Shown here piece by piece: positions 37,793 through 46,978 of a stretch of 64,000 bases of DNA. A program made the position numbers and the translations under genes. The stretch comes from Pectobacterium sp. A5351 (GTDB lineage: Bacteria; Pseudomonadota; Gammaproteobacteria; Enterobacterales; Enterobacteriaceae), in contig NZ_CP116477.1 of NCBI RefSeq assembly GCF_028335745.1, forward strand, positions 2,976,001-3,040,000. The letters are read 5' to 3'. Numbering within the stretch: the first letter of the stretch is position 1; each line of letters begins with the position of its first letter. The notes beneath the pieces are model-generated. The model searched no databases and was not told the DNA's origin. It worked only from the letters and a program-made list of their open reading frames with translations.

Positions 37793-37841
37793 TGCCGACC
37801 GTGTCTCATGTACGTCAGCATGGACATGCTATCAGTCGGCA
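37793..37841. other. Structured GC-rich block in the fldA upstream region
   Basis: TGCCGAC (37793-37799) pairs with GTCGGCA (37835-37841), enclosing a perfect palindrome AGCATG-GA-CATGCT (37817-37830). CATG occurs three times. The surrounding DNA is very AT-rich. It may be a protein-binding site or part of a small RNA; no promoter or T-run was identified. Confidence 0.45.
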
Positions 37842-38405
37842 AGGCCGCTTACGCTGAAATCTTAATTTATCCATTTAAAATCAATATGATAAAAACCATT
37901 CTTGTATTTTCATCACCTCATCTGTAAATGGTTATAATTCTTGTTTTAATTTATTGGGAATATTCACGATAAATGTTATAAGTATTCAATCCGATAAAAA
38001 CATTATCTTTTATATGTATTTTAATACTCATGCATCGTAGCGTACTGTAAAGTTTTTTTATTTCTTACAAACAGAAGCCTATTTTTTAATTACAACCGAA
38101 ATTAGTTTTTAAAATAAAAAGCACATTCATAAAAAATGAAACGTTGTTATAATAAATATCCATAAATACATTAAGGATATGTGCATTTAGTCCCAGACGA
38201 CAACATAATCCCTATTCACTGTGTGGAATTTAGCCTCCGCAGAGATACGCTTCATTTCTTTTACTGCCCTCCGCATTTCATACGTTCTTGATTTACGCCT
38301 CCTTACCGATACGAGTTTCTCCTGATGTGAGTGTCTGTTATTATTAACAGATAAGTGGGTGAAACATTACACCATACCATTAGGAATCAAGAGGTTATTC
38401 AATTC

Positions 38406-38933
38406 ATGGCACTCATCGGAATATTCTTTGGCAGTGACACTGGTAATACTGAAAACATCGCCAAAACGATCCAACAACAGTTAGGCACCAACGTTGCTGA
38501 TGTTCATGACATCGCCAAAAGCAGCAAAGAAGACCTCGAAGGTTTCGATATTCTGCTGCTGGGTATTCCAACCTGGTATTACGGTGAAGCTCAGTGCGAT
38601 TGGGATGACTTTTTCCCTTCACTGGAAGAGATTGATTTCACAGGAAAACTGGTTGCTCTATTTGGCTGTGGCGATCAGGAAGACTATGCAGAATACTTCT
38701 GCGATGCCATGGGTACTATTCGTGACATTATTGAGCCTCGCGGTGCGACGATTGTCGGCCACTGGCCAACAGAAGGCTATTACTTTGAAGCCTCTAAAGG
38801 ACTCGCCGACGACAATCACTTCATCGGCCTGGCTATTGATGAAGACCGTCAGCCTGAACTGACCAGCGAGCGCGTAACCGCGTGGGTAAAACAGATCAGC
38901 GATGAACTGAACCTGAAAGAGCTGGTTGGCTAA
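38406..38933 (+). CDS. fldA: Flavodoxin 1
   Basis: FMN electron carrier serving biotin synthase, methionine synthase, IspG/IspH and other enzymes; essential in E. coli. It has 175 residues from the ATG at 38406 (MALIGIFFGSDTGNTENIAK), preceded by AAGAGG; the longer in-frame ATG at 38355 is not supported by length. The phosphate-binding loop GSDTGNT, the flavin-stacking W in PTWYYGEAQCDWDDF and Y in FGCGDQEDYAEYFCDA are intact. It lies upstream of fur as in E. coli. Confidence 0.97.
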   Translation: MALIGIFFGSDTGNTENIAKTIQQQLGTNVADVHDIAKSSKEDLEGFDILLLGIPTWYYGEAQCDWDDFFPSLEEIDFTGKLVALFGCGDQEDYAEYFCDAMGTIRDIIEPRGATIVGHWPTEGYYFEASKGLADDNHFIGLAIDEDRQPELTSERVTAWVKQISDELNLKELVG

Positions 38934-38939
38934 GACGCG

Positions 38940-38968
38940 TTGGCTCTGATAGCTCCTATCAGAGCCAA
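38940..38968. repeat. Hairpin at the fldA 3' end
   Basis: TTGGCTCTGATAG (38940-38952) pairs perfectly with 38956-38968 with a CTC loop. It is followed by AA rather than T on the plus strand, so it is an atypical terminator or a 3'-end stabiliser. Confidence 0.65.
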
Positions 38969-39145
38969 AATAACATTGATAGGTAAAACCTTTCATAATA
39001 ATTGATACATTTTTTTAACTTCTATCCGTAAACCTGTACAATAATCCCATCGGTTTTATACGTACTTCACCATTTCTTTATTCATCAACAACGGATTGCG
39101 TTGTATACCAGTAATATGAATGGGGACAATATTGTTAACATTCCC

Positions 39146-39177
39146 TTGTTTTCATTTTGTATGTGCGGTTCTATAAT
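39146..39177 (+). promoter_or_regulatory. Likely sigma-70 promoter of fur
   Basis: A perfect TATAAT at 39172-39177 lies about 85 bp before fur. The upstream hexamer is poor (TTTTCA at 17-bp spacing or TTGTTT at 20). A clear Fur box was not identified. Confidence 0.5.
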
Positions 39178-39262
39178 TGGGACGCTATTACATTTTTTGC
39201 GCCGACCGATGTCATAGGCTAGGCAGCCTCCATTGATAAGCAAGCAACAGGACTAAACCCGC

Positions 39263-39712
39263 ATGACTGACAACAATATCGCATTAAAGAAGGCCGGCCT
39301 GAAAGTCACGCTTCCAAGACTGAAAATTCTGGAAGTGTTACAGGATCCGGTCTGTCACCACGTCAGTGCGGAAGATTTATATAAGAGATTGATTGATATG
39401 GGCGAAGAGATTGGTCTTGCTACCGTCTATCGCGTACTCAACCAGTTTGATGATGCGGGCATCGTCACTCGTCATAACTTCGAAGGGGGTAAATCCGTCT
39501 TCGAACTGACACAACAGCATCATCACGATCACTTAATTTGCCTCGACTGTGGCAAAGTCATTGAATTCCGCGATGAATCTATCGAAGCACGCCAACGCGA
39601 GATCGCAGAAAGACACGGCATTAAACTGACCAACCACAGTTTGTATCTCTACGGGCATTGCAGTGAAGGGGATTGCCGCGAGGATGAAACCCTGCACGAA
39701 TCAACACGATAA
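39263..39712 (+). CDS. fur: Ferric uptake regulator Fur
   Basis: Iron-responsive repressor of siderophore and iron transport genes. It has 149 residues. An N-terminal winged helix (LKKAGLKVTLPRLKILEVLQ, VSAEDLYKRL, IGLATVYRVLNQFDDAGIV) precedes the dimerisation domain with HHHDHLICLDCGKVIEF and the metal-binding Cys and Glu/His residues. CSEGDCRED supplies the second structural zinc Cys pair. It is separately transcribed from fldA by appearance. Confidence 0.98.
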   Translation: MTDNNIALKKAGLKVTLPRLKILEVLQDPVCHHVSAEDLYKRLIDMGEEIGLATVYRVLNQFDDAGIVTRHNFEGGKSVFELTQQHHHDHLICLDCGKVIEFRDESIEARQREIAERHGIKLTNHSLYLYGHCSEGDCREDETLHESTR

Positions 39713-39723
39713 ATCGACCGCAT

Positions 39724-39757
39724 AAAAAAATAAAACCGCCGAGGCGGTTTTATTTTT
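39724..39757. terminator. Bidirectional terminator between fur and glnS
   Basis: TAAAACCGCC (39731-39740) and GGCGGTTTTA (39743-39752) form a stem flanked by A-run and T-run, so it works for both convergent genes. Confidence 0.9.
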
Positions 39758-39775
39758 GTCTTCTTACCGGAGGCG

Positions 39776-41434
39776 TTAGCCTACCCAGGTATCACGCAGT
39801 CCAACCGTACGGTTAAACACCAGATGTTCCGCACTGGAGTAAACACGGTCGGCACAGAAATAACCTTCACGCTCAAACTGATACGCTTTCTCTGCTTCCG
39901 CCTGCGCCAGGCTTGCTTCCACAAAACCTTGCGTAATTTTCAGTGAGTCTGGATTAATCGTCGACAGGAAGTCTTCCGCCGCGCCAGGGTTTGCCACACT
40001 GAACAAGCGATCGTACAAGCGGAATTCAGCTGGTACCGCGTGTGCCGCAGAAACCCAGTGAATCACGCCTTTCACTTTACGACCATCAGCCGGATCTTTG
40101 CTCAGCGTTTCCGCATCATAGCGACAGTAAATCGTGGTGATGGTGCCCTGCTCATCTTTTTCAATGCGATCGGCTTTGATCACATAGGCATTACGCAGAC
40201 GCACTTCTTTACCCAGCACCAAGCGCTTGTACTGTTTGTTGGCTTCTTCACGGAAGTCCGCGCGATCGATATAAACCTCACGGCTGAATGCGACCTGACG
40301 TGAACCCATTTCCGGTTTGTTCGGATGGTTTGGCATCGCGACAAATTCTTCGTGCCCGGCTGGCAGATTCTCGATCACCACTTTGACCGGATCCAGCACC
40401 GCCATCGCACGCGGGGCATTATCATTCAGATCGTCGCGGATACAGGATTCAAGCGCAGCCATTTCCACGTTGTTATCCTGCTTCGTCACGCCGATGCGCA
40501 CACAGAACTCACGGATAGAAGACGCACTGTAACCACGACGACGCAGGCCAGAAATGGTAGGCATGCGTGGGTCATCCCATCCTTCAACGACGTTTTCCGT
40601 AACCAACTGATTCAGCTTACGCTTGGACATAATCGCGTATTCGAGATTGAGGCGAGAGAACTCGTACTGACGCGGATGGCAAGGAATAGTGATGTTATCC
40701 AACACCCAGTCGTACAGGCGACGGTTATCCTGGAATTCCAGCGTACACAGTGAATGCGTGATTCCTTCCAGCGCATCGGAAATGCAGTGGGTAAAGTCAT
40801 ACATCGGGTAGATGCACCACTTGTTGCCCGTCTGGTGGTGATCGGCAAATTTAATACGATACAGCACCGGATCGCGCATCACGATAAAGGACGATGCCAT
40901 ATCGATTTTTGCACGCAGGCAGGCCGTACCTTCCGCAAATCCACCGTTACGCATTTTCTCAAACAGCGCCAGATTTTCCTGCACGGTACGATCGCGGTAA
41001 GGGCTGTTTTTTCCCGGTGCCGTCAGCGTACCACGGTATTCACGGATCTGCTCGGGCGTCAGTTCATCAACGTAAGCCAGCCCTTTACCGATCAGCTCAA
41101 CCGCATACGCATGCAGTTGATCGAAATAATCAGAAGAATAGCGAACGTCGCCGCTCCATGAAAAGCCCAGCCACTCGACGTCACGTTTAATCGACTCAAC
41201 GTATTCGATATCTTCTTTTACCGGGTTGGTGTCGTCAAAACGTAGGTTGCATTGCCCCTGATAGTCACGCGCGATACCAAAATTCAGGCAAATAGATTTT
41301 GCATGCCCAATATGCAGATAGCCGTTCGGCTCTGGCGGGAAACGCGTCTGAATATGGTCATGCTTACCGGACGCCAGATCTTCATCGATAATCTGACGGA
41401 TAAAGTTGGTTGGGCGGGCTTCAGCCTCACTCAT
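39776..41434 (-). CDS. glnS: Glutaminyl-tRNA synthetase
   Basis: Class I aminoacyl-tRNA synthetase charging tRNA-Gln, whose three genes lie 9 kb away in this window. It has 552 residues from the ATG at 41434 ([20 protein letters not shown]), matching the E. coli N terminus; the ATG at 41473 adds 13 residues with no support. The HIGH motif is [13 protein letters not shown] and the KMSKS counterpart is [11 protein letters not shown]. The C-terminal anticodon-binding beta-barrels are complete. Confidence 0.98.
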   Translation of the reverse strand: MSEAEARPTNFIRQIIDEDLASGKHDHIQTRFPPEPNGYLHIGHAKSICLNFGIARDYQGQCNLRFDDTNPVKEDIEYVESIKRDVEWLGFSWSGDVRYSSDYFDQLHAYAVELIGKGLAYVDELTPEQIREYRGTLTAPGKNSPYRDRTVQENLALFEKMRNGGFAEGTACLRAKIDMASSFIVMRDPVLYRIKFADHHQTGNKWCIYPMYDFTHCISDALEGITHSLCTLEFQDNRRLYDWVLDNITIPCHPRQYEFSRLNLEYAIMSKRKLNQLVTENVVEGWDDPRMPTISGLRRRGYSASSIREFCVRIGVTKQDNNVEMAALESCIRDDLNDNAPRAMAVLDPVKVVIENLPAGHEEFVAMPNHPNKPEMGSRQVAFSREVYIDRADFREEANKQYKRLVLGKEVRLRNAYVIKADRIEKDEQGTITTIYCRYDAETLSKDPADGRKVKGVIHWVSAAHAVPAEFRLYDRLFSVANPGAAEDFLSTINPDSLKITQGFVEASLAQAEAEKAYQFEREGYFCADRVYSSAEHLVFNRTVGLRDTWVG

Positions 41435-41530
41435 TCTTCCTTCCTCAATGCTAAAACGACGTATAACCGACAATGATCCAACAAGCTACGCTGGGAAACA
41501 ACCGTTAGTTTCATTTAATTATTCATAACG

Positions 41531-41561
41531 AAAAAAAAGGGCGAGATTGCTATCTCACCCT
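41531..41561 (-). terminator. Terminator of nagE
   Basis: On the minus strand AGGGTGAGAT, a 4-nt loop, ATCTCGCCCT and a run of eight T. The stem has one mismatch. It starts 30 nt after the nagE stop. Confidence 0.9.
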
Positions 41562-41590
41562 ATCAATTTCATCAGCATAGCGCCGTTATG

Positions 41591-43087
41591 TTACGCCTTG
41601 CTATGCTCCGCTTTCAGTGCGGTCGCTATCGATTCAGCCTGTGTGCCCACGACAATCTGTACGCTTTGCTTATTCAGACGAATCACGCCCGCCGCACCTA
41701 GACGCTTCGCCTGTGCATCATCAACCAGAGAGGAATCAGCCACATTCAAACGCAGGCGTGTGATACAGGCATCAATGCCGATCAGGTTGGCTTTGCCGCC
41801 CAGTGCCTGCAAGTAACCCCGCGCCAATGCCGCTGCATCGCCTGATTTCTCGCTCGCGGCTGCGGTACTCACGTCATATCCATCAGCTTCGCTACCACTT
41901 ACAGCCAGTTCACGGCCCGGCGTTAACAGATTGAAGCGCATAATGGTAAAACGGAACACCACATAGTAAATGACGAAGAATGCCAGCCCCTGAGCAAGCA
42001 GCATGTACCACTGGGTGGCTAGCGGGTTACGTGAGGACAGCACCATGTCCACCAGACCGGCACTGAAACCAAATCCGGCAATCCAATGCATACTGGCCGC
42101 GATAAAGACGGAAAAACCAGTCAGCAGCGCATGCAGGAAATACAGCACCGGCGCCACAAACATGAAGGAGAACTCCAGCGGCTCGGTAATCCCGGTAAAG
42201 AAGGAGGCAAATGCCGCCGCCAGCATAATCCCGGCCACTTTGCTTTTGTTTTCAGGACGCGCACAGTGATAAATCGCCAGCGCCGCTCCCGGCAGGCCGA
42301 ACATCATAATCGGGAAGAAGCCCGCTTGATAACGTCCGGTGATCCCCACGACGGCTTTACCAGAGTCGATAGACTGTTGGCCAGCCAGGAAGTTAGGAAT
42401 ATCGTTGATACCCGCGACATCAAACCAGAACACAGAATTCAGCGCATGGTGCAATCCAACAGGAATCAGCAAGCGGTTAAAGAAGGCATAAACCCCAGCG
42501 CCAGCCGAACCCAACTGCTGAATGTATTCGCCGAACGATACCAGCGCATTGTAAATCACCGGCCAGACGTACATTAAAATGAACGCCACCAGAATCATCA
42601 GGAAAGAAACCAGAATCGGGACCAGGCGGCGTCCGCTGAAGAACGACAGCGCCTTAGGCAGTTCAACCTGACTAAAGCGGTTATACAGTTCGGCCGACAT
42701 CACACCAACCAGAATCCCGATGAACTGGTTTTCAATCTTGCCAAACGCAGCGGGCACCTGTTCAACAGGGATCCGTTGGATCATAGCGACAACGGCCGGT
42801 GAACACAACGTGGTCAGCACCAGATAGCCGACAAAGCCAGTCAATGCCGCCGCACCATCTTTATCTTTCGACATGCCATAAGCGACACCGACAGCAAACA
42901 ACACCGCCATATGCCCGATAATCGCCTCACCTGATTTGATGAGGAGTGCCGCCAACGCATTCTCGCTTCCCCAGCCAACCGGATCAATCCAGTAACCTAT
43001 CCCCATCAGGATGGCGGCAGCAGGCAGCGTCGCGACAGGCACCATCAATGCCCGACCGACTTTTTGTAAATAGCTCAGAGTACTCAC
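41591..43087 (-). CDS. nagE: PTS N-acetylglucosamine-specific EIICB component (no EIIA domain)
   Basis: Membrane permease that imports and phosphorylates N-acetylglucosamine to GlcNAc-6-P. The start is GTG at 43087 (VSTLSYLQKVGRALMVPVATLPAAAILMGIGYW) after a GAGAGGG ribosome site. Of its 498 residues, about 1-390 form EIIC and 410-498 form EIIB with the phospho-Cys in DACITRLRL. E. coli NagE is about 648 residues with a C-terminal EIIA domain; here the gene ends after EIIB and is followed directly by a terminator. Phosphate would have to come from a separate EIIA such as Crr (inference). Confidence 0.93.
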   Translation of the reverse strand: MSTLSYLQKVGRALMVPVATLPAAAILMGIGYWIDPVGWGSENALAALLIKSGEAIIGHMAVLFAVGVAYGMSKDKDGAAALTGFVGYLVLTTLCSPAVVAMIQRIPVEQVPAAFGKIENQFIGILVGVMSAELYNRFSQVELPKALSFFSGRRLVPILVSFLMILVAFILMYVWPVIYNALVSFGEYIQQLGSAGAGVYAFFNRLLIPVGLHHALNSVFWFDVAGINDIPNFLAGQQSIDSGKAVVGITGRYQAGFFPIMMFGLPGAALAIYHCARPENKSKVAGIMLAAAFASFFTGITEPLEFSFMFVAPVLYFLHALLTGFSVFIAASMHWIAGFGFSAGLVDMVLSSRNPLATQWYMLLAQGLAFFVIYYVVFRFTIMRFNLLTPGRELAVSGSEADGYDVSTAAASEKSGDAAALARGYLQALGGKANLIGIDACITRLRLNVADSSLVDDAQAKRLGAAGVIRLNKQSVQIVVGTQAESIATALKAEHSKA

Positions 43088-43462
43088 TTTTCCCTCTCTT
43101 ACCTTTGCGAGGTAATGAAATGTTGTGGGGCAAACAAACCTGCCAATAAATTTCACTGCCGAAGAACGTCGCTGTCGAAAACTTCATTGTCGTAAAGCTT
43201 CAATGTCGAAAAAACATAGCCAGCGGTAGTTCTTAGGGGAAGTGTAAGAAAAATAATTCGCCACACAAATTAAACCCCTTAATTATGTGATAAAAATCAC
43301 CAAAAAACTGCATATTAAAAGTTTATACCTGAATAAAATCCCAACTTATTTCAAGATTAAAAAAAACGGAGTAGACTAATTTTAATGCATAGACAAAACG
43401 CGTAGCTGGCGCGATTTGCACAATAACGTATTTAATTCCACTAAAAAATCAGGAGAGCGCCG
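43088..43462. promoter_or_regulatory. nagE-nagB divergent control region with CRP and NagC-type sites
   Basis: A 375-bp region. A CRP-type site TGTGA-N6-TCACC lies at 43286-43301. An AATTCG...CAAATTAA palindrome at 43252-43275 closely resembles the NagC operator I recall at E. coli nagE. A weaker AT-rich TTTAATTCC-type match lies near 43431-43450 by nagB, allowing NagC loop formation as known in E. coli. Confidence 0.65.
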
Positions 43463-44263
43463 ATGAGACTCATACCTTTAACCACCGCCGCCGACGTCGG
43501 AAAATGGGCCGCCCGCCACATTGTTGAGAAAATTAACGCTTTCAAGCCCAGCGCAGAGCGCCCTTTTATCCTTGGGCTACCAACTGGCAGCTCACCGCTG
43601 GAGGCCTACAAATCACTGGTCGCTATGCATCAGGCGGGTCTGGTGAGCTTCAAACACGTTGTGACCTTCAATATGGATGAATATGTCGGCCTGCCGACCG
43701 ATCATCCGGAAAGCTATCATACCTTCATGCATCAGAATTTCTTCAATCACGTTGATATTCCGCGTGAAAACATTAACCTGTTGAACGGCAACGCAGAAGA
43801 CACCACAGCAGAATGTCGCCGCTATGAAGAGAAAATAAAGTCCTACGGAAAAATTCATCTTTTCATGGGTGGCGTGGGCAATGATGGACATATCGCTTTC
43901 AATGAGCCCGCCTCCTCTCTGGCTTCCCGCACCCGCATTAAAACGTTGACGGAAGAAACCCGTATCGCCAATTCCCGTTTTTTCGGCGGGGACGTCAGTC
44001 TGGTACCTAAATTTGCGCTGACCGTTGGCGTTGGTACGTTACTGGATGCCGAAGAAGTGATGATTCTGGTGACCGGGCGCAACAAGGCGATGGCACTACA
44101 GGCTGCGGTAGAAGGCAACGTCAACCATATGTGGACCATCAGCTGTTTGCAGCTTCATGCCAAAGCCATCATGGTGTGCGATGAACCTTCCACGATGGAG
44201 CTGAAGGTAAAAACTGTTAAATATTTCCGTGAGTTAGAAACGGAAAGTATGAAGAACCTCTAA
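43463..44263 (+). CDS. nagB: Glucosamine-6-phosphate deaminase
   Basis: Converts glucosamine-6-P to fructose-6-P and ammonia, the committed catabolic step for amino sugars. It has 266 residues. Motifs include [37 protein letters not shown] with the catalytic Asp, and [17 protein letters not shown] with the catalytic His. The residues of the GlcNAc-6-P allosteric site in the C-terminal region appear conserved by overall similarity. It is first of nagBAC, diverging from nagE. Confidence 0.98.
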   Translation: MRLIPLTTAADVGKWAARHIVEKINAFKPSAERPFILGLPTGSSPLEAYKSLVAMHQAGLVSFKHVVTFNMDEYVGLPTDHPESYHTFMHQNFFNHVDIPRENINLLNGNAEDTTAECRRYEEKIKSYGKIHLFMGGVGNDGHIAFNEPASSLASRTRIKTLTEETRIANSRFFGGDVSLVPKFALTVGVGTLLDAEEVMILVTGRNKAMALQAAVEGNVNHMWTISCLQLHAKAIMVCDEPSTMELKVKTVKYFRELETESMKNL

Positions 44264-44282
44264 CCGATCGCGGGAGTCGATG

Positions 44283-45428
44283 ATGTACGCGTTAACCCAC
44301 AGCCGGATTTTCACCGGCCATCAGATTCTGGACAATCACGCTGTCGTGATTGCCGATGGGCTGATCGAGCGAGTCTGCCCACTTGCCGAGCTCCCTCCTG
44401 GCATTGAACAACACGACCTGCACGGTGCGTTCCTCGCACCGGGGTTTATCGATCTCCAGTTGAACGGCTGCGGCGGCGTGCAGTTCAACGACTCGCTGGA
44501 TACGATCTCCGTCAAAACATTGGAGATCATGCAGCAAGCAAACCAGCGTTCAGGCTGCACCAGCTTTTTACCTACGCTGATTACCTCCAGCGATGCGTTC
44601 ATGAAGCACAGCATCGATGTGATGAGAGAGTGGCTGGCACAGAATAAACATCAGGCGCTGGGGCTGCATCTCGAAGGCCCGTGGCTGAACGTGATAAAGA
44701 AAGGTACACATGACCCCGCCTTTATTCGCCAGCCCACGCAAGCGCTCGTCGACTTTCTGTGCGCTAACGCAGACGCCATTACAAAAGTCACGCTGGCGCC
44801 AGAAGAAGTCGAACCGTCGGTTATCCGTCAGCTAACGGCCGCGGGTATTATCGTCTCTGCCGGGCACTCCAACGCGACCTGGGAACAGGCGAAGCAGGGC
44901 TTTGTCGCCGGTATTCGTTTCGCAACTCACCTGTTCAACGCCATGCCATATCTGACCGGCCGCGAACCCGGTTTAGTCGGCGCGATTTACGATGCTCCGG
45001 AAGTCTATTGCGGTATTATCGCGGATGGGCGACACGTTGACTGGGCCAATATTCGCAACAGTAAACGTATCAAGGGCGATAAGCTGGTGCTGGTTACCGA
45101 CGCTACCGCACCGGCGGGGGCAGATATTGACCAATTCATTTTTGCTGGTAAAACCATATACTACCGTGATGGCATTTGTGTCGATGAGCACGGCACGCTG
45201 AGCGGTTCTGCACTGACCATGATCGAAGCCGTGCGTAATAGCGTCGAGCATGCGGGTATCGCACTAGATGAAGCCATTCGAATGGCGACGCTCTATCCCG
45301 CACGCGCCATCGGCGTCGATAAGCAGTTAGGCAGTATTGAAAGCGGTAAAGTGGCCAACCTGACCGCCTTTGACCGTGATTATCACATTCTCAAGACGTT
45401 TGTTAACGGTAACCCGGTTTGGGGATAA
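44283..45428 (+). CDS. nagA: N-acetylglucosamine-6-phosphate deacetylase
   Basis: Removes acetate from GlcNAc-6-P, giving GlcN-6-P for NagB. It has 381 residues with the start at ATG 44283 ([14 protein letters not shown]), although an in-frame ATG directly before it (44280) is possible. Amidohydrolase motifs are [19 protein letters not shown] (metal Glu), SAGHSNAT and [17 protein letters not shown] (metal His), and [11 protein letters not shown] (catalytic Asp). It follows nagB by about 19 nt. Confidence 0.97.
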   Translation: MYALTHSRIFTGHQILDNHAVVIADGLIERVCPLAELPPGIEQHDLHGAFLAPGFIDLQLNGCGGVQFNDSLDTISVKTLEIMQQANQRSGCTSFLPTLITSSDAFMKHSIDVMREWLAQNKHQALGLHLEGPWLNVIKKGTHDPAFIRQPTQALVDFLCANADAITKVTLAPEEVEPSVIRQLTAAGIIVSAGHSNATWEQAKQGFVAGIRFATHLFNAMPYLTGREPGLVGAIYDAPEVYCGIIADGRHVDWANIRNSKRIKGDKLVLVTDATAPAGADIDQFIFAGKTIYYRDGICVDEHGTLSGSALTMIEAVRNSVEHAGIALDEAIRMATLYPARAIGVDKQLGSIESGKVANLTAFDRDYHILKTFVNGNPVWG

Positions 45429-45493
45429 AGTGAAAAACGTCTTGGGGTAAAGCAGACATACGTGGGGTAAACCGAGCTAGGGTTACTCCACGT
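45421..45493. repeat. Short repeats and hairpin between nagA and nagC
   Basis: GGGGTAAA occurs at 45444-45451 and 45464-45471, with a related GGGGATAAA spanning the nagA stop at 45421. ACGTGGGGTAA (45460-45470) pairs with TTACTCCACGT (45483-45493) with one mismatch. No T-run follows; it may reduce readthrough into nagC. Confidence 0.5.
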
Positions 45494-45551
45494 TGACGAA
45501 AACGACGCATTTATCTCTGCGTTTCTACCTAAAGAAGCGAGTAACTTTTTC

Positions 45552-46775
45552 ATGACCACAGGCGGACAGGCGCAGATAGGGAATGTCGATCTGGTTAAGC
45601 AATTAAACAGCGCGGTGGTTTACCGCCTGATTGACCAGCAAGGCCCCATCTCACGCATTCAGATAGCAGAACAGAGCCAACTTGCGCCTGCCAGCGTCAC
45701 AAAAATCACCCGTCAGCTTCTGGAACGCGGGCTCATCAAAGAAGTCGATCAGCAGGCTTCTACCGGCGGCAGACGCGCCATTTCTATTATCACCGAAAAC
45801 CGCCCTTTCCATTCTATCGCCGTCCGCCTCGGTCGTTACGACGCGACCATTGCACTGTACGATTTACAGGGAAAAGCGCTGGAAGAAACGCATTACGACC
45901 TGCAAGAGAAAACGCAGGAAGCGCTGGAAGCCGCGCTTTTTCAGGCGATTGTCGGCTTTATCGCCAGCCACCAGCGCCGCATTCGCGAACTCATTGCAAT
46001 CTCCGTTGTGCTGCCGGGGCTGGTTGATCCCGTCGCGGGCATTGTTCGCTATATGCCACACATCAGCGTGAATAACTGGAAACTGGTCGAAAATCTGCAA
46101 CGCCAGTTCAACGTTACCAGCTTTGTCGGTCATGACATTCGCAGCCTGGCGTTGGCAGAACACTATTTCGGTGCCACCCACGACTCGCTGGATTCTATTC
46201 TGGTACGTGTCTATCGCGGTACGGGTGCGGGTATTCTCGTCAACGGGCAAATTTTTCTCGGCAGCAACGGCAACGTGGGCGAGATCGGCCATATTCAGAT
46301 CGATCCACTCGGCGATCGCTGCCACTGCGGCAATTTCGGCTGTCTGGAAACCGTCGTGGCCAACGCCGCCATTGAACAGCGGGTGCAGCACCTGCTGCGT
46401 CAAGGTTACCCCAGCAAGCTTTCTACAGATAACGTAACGATTTCCGCCATTTGCAAAGCGGCAAATCGGGGAGATGCCCTCGCCCGCGAGGTGATCGAAC
46501 AGGCAGGAATCAACCTCGGTAAAGCGCTTTCCATCGCAATCAACCTGTTCAATCCTCAGAAAGTTGTGATTGCTGGTGAAATTACCGAAGCAGAAAAAAC
46601 GCTGCTTCCTGCAATTCAACGCTGTATCAACACGCAGGTGCTGAAAGAATTTCGTCATAACCTGCCGATTGAGACCTCCAGTCTCAACCATCTTTCCGCT
46701 ATCAGCGCGTTTGCCTTGGTCAAACGGGCGATGCTAAATGGCGTGTTGCTACAACAATTGCTCGAAAATGCCTGA
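45552..46775 (+). CDS. nagC: N-acetylglucosamine regulon repressor NagC
   Basis: ROK-family transcription factor that represses nag genes and is released by GlcNAc-6-P. It has 407 residues. The N-terminal winged helix-turn-helix reads SRIQIAEQSQLAPASVTKITRQLLERGLIKE. The ROK domain has GTGAGILVNGQIFLGSNGNVGEIGHIQ and zinc ligands in CHCGNFGCLE. It is the last gene of nagBAC; nagD, which follows nagC in E. coli, is absent. Confidence 0.97.
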   Translation: MTTGGQAQIGNVDLVKQLNSAVVYRLIDQQGPISRIQIAEQSQLAPASVTKITRQLLERGLIKEVDQQASTGGRRAISIITENRPFHSIAVRLGRYDATIALYDLQGKALEETHYDLQEKTQEALEAALFQAIVGFIASHQRRIRELIAISVVLPGLVDPVAGIVRYMPHISVNNWKLVENLQRQFNVTSFVGHDIRSLALAEHYFGATHDSLDSILVRVYRGTGAGILVNGQIFLGSNGNVGEIGHIQIDPLGDRCHCGNFGCLETVVANAAIEQRVQHLLRQGYPSKLSTDNVTISAICKAANRGDALAREVIEQAGINLGKALSIAINLFNPQKVVIAGEITEAEKTLLPAIQRCINTQVLKEFRHNLPIETSSLNHLSAISAFALVKRAMLNGVLLQQLLENA

Positions 46776-46785
46776 TTCCCGTTCT

Positions 46786-46820
46786 GGCCGGATTATGTAA
46801 TCACTAAAAATCCGGCCTTT
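46786..46820 (+). terminator. Terminator of nagBAC
   Basis: GGCCGGATT (46786-46794) pairs with AATCCGGCC (46809-46817) and is followed by TTT. It closes the operon directly after nagC. Confidence 0.85.
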
Positions 46821-46978
46821 CCCCTTCATGAATTTGAATAATTCACACCAAAAGACCGAATAAATTAACGAAACACCACATCAATGGCTTTTTTCATTAA
46901 ATAATATTGAATTCCTATGGCGCTTTGATGCTAAATCAATGGCACTGAGTTCGAATCTGTCATTACTGGGAGTCATGT

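Larger units (their letters stand above)
37519..38405. other. Long AT-rich divergent region between the chemoreceptor gene and fldA
   Basis: An 887-bp gene-free stretch, the longest in the window and strongly AT-rich. It holds the sigma-28 promoter of the chemoreceptor (37663-37689), an isolated GC-rich structured block at 37793-37841, and a palindrome CTGTTATTATTAACAG at 38335-38350, 55 bp before fldA. No open reading frame here has coding character. Confidence 0.6.
38934..39262. other. Region between fldA and fur
   Basis: A 329-bp gap. A perfect 13-bp hairpin with a 3-nt loop lies right after fldA (38940-38968), and a TATAAT at 39172-39177 gives a likely fur promoter. No gene is supported. 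Confidence 0.55.

Noticed and set aside
39116..39217. 33-codon frame upstream of fur, considered as a uof-like leader peptide
   Set aside because: Poor ribosome site, no similarity to recalled Uof, and the likely fur promoter lies inside it.
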